In this document: positions 36,280 through 41,565 of the stretch, piece by piece | Numbering within the stretch: the stretch's first letter is position 1 | Layout of the letters: each line of letters opens with the position of its first letter | NCBI GenBank assembly: GCA_019689655.1 | Contig: JADGHC010000002.1 | Span: 1 to 41,565 of the forward strand | Direction: 5' to 3' | From: Microbispora sp. | GTDB lineage: Bacteria; Actinomycetota; Actinomycetes; Streptosporangiales; Streptosporangiaceae | DNA length: 41,565 nt | Made by a program: the position numbers and the translations under genes | Notes under the pieces: model-generated | What the model was told of the DNA's origin: nothing | The model's input: the letters and a program-made list of their open reading frames with translations, nothing else | Databases searched by the model: none

Positions 36280-37721
36280 GGTTTCGGGATCCACACACGG
36301 AAGAGGGTGCCGGGCTCGCACCGCTCGGCCGTGATCGTGCCGCCGTGCAGTTCGGTGTTGGCCTTGGCGATGGACAGGCCGAGGCCGCTGCCCGCGCTCC
36401 TGGCCCGGTCGGAGCCGGCCTTGTAGAAACGGTCGAAGACGTGGGGGAGGGCGTGCTCCGCAATGCCGTCCCCGTGGTCGCGCACGGTCACCTCCAGCCC
36501 CCCGTGCCCCTCGCCGCCGACCACCACCCGGGCGCTCACCAGGACGGGCGGCGCGCCGTGATTGAGCGCGTTGCCGACGAGGTTGGCCACGATCACGTCG
36601 AATCTCCGGGCGTCCAGGGAGAACGTGAGCCCGACGGGCACGGTGAGCTTCACCCGGTCGGCCCAGCCCCGCATCTCCAGGCAGTCGGCCAGCGCGTCGC
36701 CCACGTCGACGGTCTCCCGGCGCAGCGTGGCGGCGCCCGCGTCGAACCGGCTGATCTCGATGAGGTGCTCGACCAGCACCCGCAGCCTGTCGATCTCGCG
36801 CACGACGATCCGTACGGCCTCGCCGACGTCGTCCGGCAGGTCGTCGGCGTCCTCCGACAGCATGTCGGTGACCGCGGTCATCGCGGTCAGCGGGGTGCGC
36901 AGCTCGTGGGAGACGTCCGCGACGAAACGCCGCGACATCGACTCCAGGGTCCGCAGCTCCGAGACCGTGTCCTCCAGCGCCGCCGCCGTCTCGTTGAACG
37001 TCGCGGTCAGCTCCGCCAGCTCGTCCTTGCCCCGTACGGGGAGACGGACGTGCAGCTCCCCGGCCCCGAGCGCGCGGGCCGCCGCGCCCAGCCGCCGTAC
37101 GGGCAGCAGCACGCGCCGGGCCGACAGCAGAGCCACGGTCAGCGCCAGGACGAGCGTGATGCCTCCGGCCTGCGCGAGGGCGGTCCTGAGGCGGGACAGC
37201 ACGGCCTCTTCCTGCGACAGCGGCACGAAGACGTACGCCGTCAGGCCGGTCGGGCGCAGCGCGCCGTCGCGGGCGGCCCGCTGGATCTGCGTGGCGACGA
37301 TCAGCCAGGGGTGATTGCCGAACAGCACTCTCTGGTAGACCAGCCGCCGGGCCGCCTGCCAGCGGAGCTGGTCGGGCACGTCGGACATGGTGAACCTGGA
37401 CCCCGCGTTGGAGCTTTGGAGGTCGCCGTAGGTCACGATGACGGTGCGCTCCGGGGCCTCCAGCGCCTGCACCATCCCGCTGAGGTCCTCCTCGGTGACG
37501 GTGCTGTCGCTGGGCCAGACCACGTCGCTCGCGCCGATCGGCAGCGTGATCTTGGACAGCGTCTCGCGGACGTCGGCGACCGTGTCCCGTTCCGCCCGAT
37601 CCAGCAGCCCCCGGCGGATGATCTGGTAGCCCAGGCCGGCGACCATGGCGGACGCGGTGACCGCCACCAGCAGGAAGGTGATCACCAGCCGGGCCCGCAA
37701 CCCGGTGGGCACCCAGGTCAT
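36276..37721 (-). CDS. Sensor histidine kinase (AfsQ2/CseC-like)
   Basis: HAMP, VADVSHELRTPLTAM H-box, NLVGNALNHG N-box, HGDGI and GSGLGLSIAK G-boxes. Confidence 0.95.
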   Translation of the reverse strand: MTWVPTGLRARLVITFLLVAVTASAMVAGLGYQIIRRGLLDRAERDTVADVRETLSKITLPIGASDVVWPSDSTVTEEDLSGMVQALEAPERTVIVTYGDLQSSNAGSRFTMSDVPDQLRWQAARRLVYQRVLFGNHPWLIVATQIQRAARDGALRPTGLTAYVFVPLSQEEAVLSRLRTALAQAGGITLVLALTVALLSARRVLLPVRRLGAAARALGAGELHVRLPVRGKDELAELTATFNETAAALEDTVSELRTLESMSRRFVADVSHELRTPLTAMTAVTDMLSEDADDLPDDVGEAVRIVVREIDRLRVLVEHLIEISRFDAGAATLRRETVDVGDALADCLEMRGWADRVKLTVPVGLTFSLDARRFDVIVANLVGNALNHGAPPVLVSARVVVGGEGHGGLEVTVRDHGDGIAEHALPHVFDRFYKAGSDRARSAGSGLGLSIAKANTELHGGTITAERCEPGTLFRVWIPKP

Positions 37722-38392
37722 GGCGGGCTGAAGCGGTACCCGAAGCCGCGCACGGTGTGGATGTAGACGGGGTCGGCGGGAACGGGCTCGATCTTGGCGC
37801 GGATGCGCTGCACACAGGCGTCGACCAGCCGGGAGTCCGCCACGTGCGTGTGGTCCCAGACCGCGCGCAGGAGGTAGCGGCGGTTGAGCACCTGGCCGGG
37901 GTGGCGGACAAGTTCCAGCAGCAGCCGCAGCTCGGTGGGGGTGAGGTGGATCTCCTTGCCCGCCTGGCTCACCTTGAGTGCGCCGCGGTCGATGACGAGG
38001 TCGCCGAAGGTGAGGCGGTCGGGCGAGGCCGACTCGAGGCGGCGCAGGACGGCGCGGATGCGGGCGTCGAGCACCCGCGGCTCGACCGGTTTGACGACGT
38101 AGTCGTCCGCGCCGGCCTCCAGTCCGACCACCACGTCGAGGTCGTCGCCCCGGGCCGTGAGCAGGATGATCGGCAGCGGGTCGAGCTTGCGGATGCGGCG
38201 GCACACCTCGACTCCGTCGATGCCGGGCAGCATGACGTCGAGGATCGCGATTTCGGGCCGCCGGGAGCGTACGTGGTCGAGAGCCTCCTCGCCCGTGGCG
38301 TACGCGGTGACCGAGTGGCCCTGCCGGGTGAGCGCGAGCTCGAGCCCGGCGCGGACCGAGGGGTCGTCTTCGACCAGGAGGATGCCTGCCAC
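37718..38392 (-). CDS. OmpR-family response regulator (AfsQ1/CseB-like)
   Basis: MAGILLVEDDPSVRAGLELALTRQGH...LDVMLPGIDGVEVCRRIR...TVRGFGYRFSPP. Confidence 0.95.
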   Translation of the reverse strand: MAGILLVEDDPSVRAGLELALTRQGHSVTAYATGEEALDHVRSRRPEIAILDVMLPGIDGVEVCRRIRKLDPLPIILLTARGDDLDVVVGLEAGADDYVVKPVEPRVLDARIRAVLRRLESASPDRLTFGDLVIDRGALKVSQAGKEIHLTPTELRLLLELVRHPGQVLNRRYLLRAVWDHTHVADSRLVDACVQRIRAKIEPVPADPVYIHTVRGFGYRFSPP

Positions 38393-38431
38393 TCGGTCAT
38401 TATGGTGCTTATCCCACCAATTCCCCTATCT

Positions 38432-38447
38432 GTCACGGCCTTGTGAC
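38432..38447. promoter_or_regulatory. AfsQ1-box-like element
   Basis: GTCAC-GGCCTT-GTGAC fits GTnAC-N6-GTnAC. Confidence 0.5.
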
Positions 38448-38523
38448 CTTGTTTGCACCTGATCGGGAAGTACATAGAGCACGCTGGTGCGGGGCACCCA
38501 TGCCCCCTCCCTGTGGTGCAAAG

Positions 38524-38539
38524 TGTGAGCAAAATCACA
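38524..38539. promoter_or_regulatory. Crp/Fnr-type site
   Basis: TGTGA-GCAAAA-TCACA, perfect match to the classical Crp consensus. Confidence 0.7.
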
Positions 38540-38645
38540 TCAACGGGGAAAGTCCATGTGATCGGCGGTCGGGTCAAGGCGTCACCAAACAGGTACCAGG
38601 ATTCGGTTGCGGAGCACCCCCCACCACAGGGCAAGCTCATTAGCC

Positions 38646-39347
38646 GTGAGCTCTGGTCAGCAGTTGAAGGATCGCCCCCGCGCCTCCGGGCGAGGAGGAG
38701 ACGAACGCTCCCGCCCGTCACGGCTGACCGCCAAGCGTGTCGTCATCGTCGCCGTCAGCCTGGCCGTGCTCGCGGGCGGGACGAGCTACGTGGTCCGCAC
38801 CTCGATCGAGCACAGCAAAGCGCCCAAGCAGGTGCTCGACCCGGACAGCTTCCTCGCCCTCGACCCGAACGCGCCCGACCCCGAGACCGACATCCTCAAG
38901 GAGAACGCGGTCCAGGCCTGGCGCAAGGACCGGCTGGAAAGGGCCCGCGACCGGAAGAAGGTCCTCGACCCGGTCGAGATCGTGCAGAAGGCCCCCGGCG
39001 GCGGCGGCTTCAGCCCGGCCGACTTCCCGCCCGGCTCCACCCCCGACCCCGGCAGCAACAAGGCGATCGGCAAGCAGATGGCCGAGGCGCGCGGCTGGGG
39101 CGGCGAGTGGGGCTGCCTGGAGAAGCTCTGGGACAAGGAGAGCCACTGGAATGAGCGGGCCATGAACCGCTACAGCGGCGCCTACGGCATCCCCCAGGCC
39201 CTGCCGGGCAGCAAGATGGCGAGCGCGGGCGCCGACTGGCAGACCAACCCCGCCACGCAGATCAAGTGGGGTCTCAACTACATCGCGGGCCGCTACAAGT
39301 CGCCCTGCGGCGCCTGGGCGCACTCCCAGGCCACCGGCTGGTACTAG
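38646..39347 (+). CDS. Secreted/anchored lytic transglycosylase-like protein
   Basis: N-terminal TM RVVIVAVSLAVLAGGTSYVV; C-terminal WGCLEKLWDKESHWNERAMNRYSGAYGIPQALPGSKMASAGADWQTNPATQIKWGLNYI. Start uncertain (38607 ATG or 38646 GTG). Confidence 0.9.
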   Translation: MSSGQQLKDRPRASGRGGDERSRPSRLTAKRVVIVAVSLAVLAGGTSYVVRTSIEHSKAPKQVLDPDSFLALDPNAPDPETDILKENAVQAWRKDRLERARDRKKVLDPVEIVQKAPGGGGFSPADFPPGSTPDPGSNKAIGKQMAEARGWGGEWGCLEKLWDKESHWNERAMNRYSGAYGIPQALPGSKMASAGADWQTNPATQIKWGLNYIAGRYKSPCGAWAHSQATGWY

Positions 39348-39509
39348 TACGGACGCCGGCGGACGGACCGGGCGTCCGAATCGCCGCGATCGTCGCGCAC
39401 CATTCGGCGATGAGCGGTCGGTAGCCGATCCGCGAAACTCTGGTCAGGACTTCTCGACCTTTCGGCAAGCCCCCGTGTACGGCTGGGGCCGGCCTGCACC
39501 CTTGGGCTC

Positions 39510-41468
39510 ATGGGTGTGAAGGTCAGCGTGGTTATGCCCGTGTCCAACCCCGGGCTGTCGAACGACGCCTTCGGCGCGTCCGTACGCTCGGTGCTGGAGC
39601 AGTCGCTGCCACCGGACGAGTACGAGGTCATCTTCGCCGACGACGGTTCGACCGACGGGACCCGCAGGCGGCTCGACGCCATCGCCGGGCAGCGTGACAA
39701 CGTGCGGGTCTTGCACCTCGACCACAGCGGCTCGCCCGCCCGCGGGCGCAACGTCGGCCTGTCGGTGGCCCGCGGCGAGTACGTCTACCTGCTCGGCCAG
39801 TACGACCGGCTGGAGCCGCACGCCCTGGAGCGGATGTACGACGCAGCCGTGCAGGCCGACGCCGACGTGCTGATCGGCAGGCTCGCCGGCCAGGGGCCGC
39901 CGCCGGCCGCCTTCGCCCGCGACCGGGACCGGGCGGACGTGCTGCGCGATCACCTCCTCGCGCTGCCGACGGCCCACAAGCTGTTCAGCCGCGACTTCCT
40001 GGAGACCTGCCAGCTCCGCTTCGCCGACCGGCCGCTGTCCGAGCAGGCCTTCGTGACCAGGGCGTACCTCACCGCGAAGGTGATCACGGTGCTGGCCGGG
40101 GAGATCTGCTGCCACCTGGCCCCGGCCTCCCCGGAGGATGATGAGGCCCCGGACGCCGAGGCGCTCTTCGACGGCCTCAACGCGATCTTCGACGTGGTCG
40201 ACGCCTACACCGAGCCGGGTCCGCAGCGGGAACGCATCCAGGCCCACTGGTACCGGACCCTCGGGCTGCGCCGCCTGGCGGGCTCGCGGTTCCTCACCGC
40301 GACGCCCGACGAGCGGATGGTCCTGTTCTCGTTCCTGCGCCGCTTCACCCTCGACCGCTTCCCCCCGGCGCTCGACGACCACCTGCCCGCGCACCTGCGC
40401 GCCCGTACGGCCCTGCTGCGCCAAGACCGCCTCGATGCGCTGGTGGCCCTCGCCGAGGCGTCCAGGGGCACCAGGCTCAGCGCGCAGCTACGCGACATGC
40501 GCTGGGATCAGGGCGTGCTGCTGCTCGACCTGAGCGTGGAGGTGCTGCGGGCCGGCGGCGCTCCCATGTGGCTGCGGCAGCACGGCGACCGGCTGCTGTG
40601 GACCCCGCCCCCCGCGGTCGAGGGCATGCTCGACGGCCTGCTCGACGACGAGGGCGCCGACATGACCGACGCGGTGCGCCGGGCCCGCATGGAGGTGTAC
40701 GTCCGCCACGTGGAGACCGGGGTGGTTCACTCCCTGCCGGTCACCTGCTCGGTGGGGCGCTCCGGGCTGGGGGATCAGGCGCGCGGCGGCCAGGTGCGGC
40801 TCTGGGTGAGCGGCCAGGCCCGGCTCGACGCGGGCGAGGCGGCACTCGGGCGGCCGCTGCCCGCCGGGTTGTGGGAGATCCACGTGCGCATGCGGGGCAT
40901 GCCCGCGGGCCGCACCAGGGTGGCCCGCCCCACCCTGCCGCCGACCTGCGCGGGCGCGCTCGCGGGGGAGCCGAAACGGCTCGTCGTGCCGTGCTGGTCC
41001 GAGCGCGGCGAGCTGGGCGTGTGCGTGGAGCCGAAGTCGTTCCCCGAGTCGATCGCTTTGGTGTCGTCCCGGGCCACCGTGGCCCGGCAGGAGGGGCACG
41101 TCTTCGTCGTCGTGCCCGTGCCGTACGTGCCGCCGAGCGGCGGGCCGCCGACCGAGCTGGTGCTGCGCGAGCAGGACGGGCGCGGGCGCAGCATGGTCGT
41201 GCCCGCGCTGGTCGAGCCGGGCATCCCCGGCAAGGTGGCCGGGCAGCTCGTCGCGCGGGTGCCGGTGAGCCGGATCGGCGGCGACGACTGCCTCGGCCCG
41301 GGGTCCTGGCGGCCCGCGCTCCGCGTCGACCAGAAGGACGTGGACCTGCTGTTCGGGCTGGCCGTACGCCGCGGCGGGCAGGTGTCGGTCCTGCCCGCCG
41401 GAGGGTCGCCGCGGGCTCCCTCACTGCTGCGGCGCATCGCCGTCCGCGTCCTGCGCGAGCGCCGGTAG
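39510..41468 (+). CDS. Glycosyltransferase family 2 (TarS-like architecture, about 652 aa)
   Basis: VSVVMPVSNPGLSNDAFGASVRSVLEQSLPPDEYEVIFADDGSTDGTRRRLD; long C-terminal beta-rich extension. Confidence 0.88.
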   Translation: MGVKVSVVMPVSNPGLSNDAFGASVRSVLEQSLPPDEYEVIFADDGSTDGTRRRLDAIAGQRDNVRVLHLDHSGSPARGRNVGLSVARGEYVYLLGQYDRLEPHALERMYDAAVQADADVLIGRLAGQGPPPAAFARDRDRADVLRDHLLALPTAHKLFSRDFLETCQLRFADRPLSEQAFVTRAYLTAKVITVLAGEICCHLAPASPEDDEAPDAEALFDGLNAIFDVVDAYTEPGPQRERIQAHWYRTLGLRRLAGSRFLTATPDERMVLFSFLRRFTLDRFPPALDDHLPAHLRARTALLRQDRLDALVALAEASRGTRLSAQLRDMRWDQGVLLLDLSVEVLRAGGAPMWLRQHGDRLLWTPPPAVEGMLDGLLDDEGADMTDAVRRARMEVYVRHVETGVVHSLPVTCSVGRSGLGDQARGGQVRLWVSGQARLDAGEAALGRPLPAGLWEIHVRMRGMPAGRTRVARPTLPPTCAGALAGEPKRLVVPCWSERGELGVCVEPKSFPESIALVSSRATVARQEGHVFVVVPVPYVPPSGGPPTELVLREQDGRGRSMVVPALVEPGIPGKVAGQLVARVPVSRIGGDDCLGPGSWRPALRVDQKDVDLLFGLAVRRGGQVSVLPAGGSPRAPSLLRRIAVRVLRERR

Positions 41469-41491
41469 CTACCAGGCTCGTCCGCAGTGCT

Positions 41492-41565
41492 CCGGCCTTC
41501 AGGCCGGGGGTGAAGCGGACCCTCCCGCGTAGCGGGGCAGGGAAAGCCGATCCGCCAGGCGGATC
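41492..41565. mobile_element. Possible end of an IS200/IS605-type element or its omegaRNA scaffold (truncated by window edge)
   Basis: Three consecutive hairpins: CCGGCCT-TC-AGGCCGG (41492-41507), CCCGC-GTA-GCGGG (41524-41536), GATCCGCC-A-GGCGGATC (41549-41565). No transposase/tnpB visible in the window. Confidence 0.35.

Noticed and set aside
38448-38645. Possible c-di-AMP (ydaO-type) riboswitch before the transglycosylase
   Set aside because: Context fits actinobacterial cell-wall hydrolase genes, but I could not find the conserved ydaO core sequences; a covariance-model search would be needed.

Overview
High-GC actinobacterial chromosomal window, Streptosporangiaceae-like by overall gene content (inferred by eye). 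No rRNA, tRNA or CRISPR array was recognised. The left part has an N-terminal CDS running off the edge (minus strand, absent from the ORF track), an orphan cytochrome P450, a DUF255/thioredoxin-like protein, an acidic hypothetical protein, and a scar made of two truncated gene remnants. The accessory centrepiece (about 6.3-24.1 kb, all + strand) is a carbohydrate/polyol-type import and catabolism locus. It encodes an RbsA-type ABC importer plus SDR, a second FrcBCA-type ABC importer, and a catabolic operon: UlaG-like metallo-hydrolase, KDPG-type aldolase, SDR, two Zn-dependent MDR dehydrogenases, a GlpK-like kinase, a shikimate-dehydrogenase-like protein, a cupin-type phosphoglucose isomerase, a 2-hydroxyacid dehydrogenase and an RpiR/SIS regulator. 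The three putative promoter regions share the near-identical motif TCGAAGAAAnnnCCAC, a candidate operator. This combination matches no pathway I can name and is the best candidate for an undescribed system. The right part is mostly conserved: GNAT, small TM protein, mca, DUF4307, greA, NlpC/P60 hydrolase, TetR/MFS pair, pckG, uppS, phoH, an AfsQ1/Q2-like two-component system with lipoprotein, a lytic transglycosylase and a large GT2 protein. Notable regulatory signals are a TetR-type palindrome embedded in a predicted leaderless promoter, a perfect TGTGA-N6-TCACA Crp-like site, a GTnAC-N6-GTnAC AfsQ1-like box, a dre-like site upstream of pckG, and a hairpin cluster at the right edge resembling an IS200/IS605 end. 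All family assignments come from motif recognition by eye; no database search was run.
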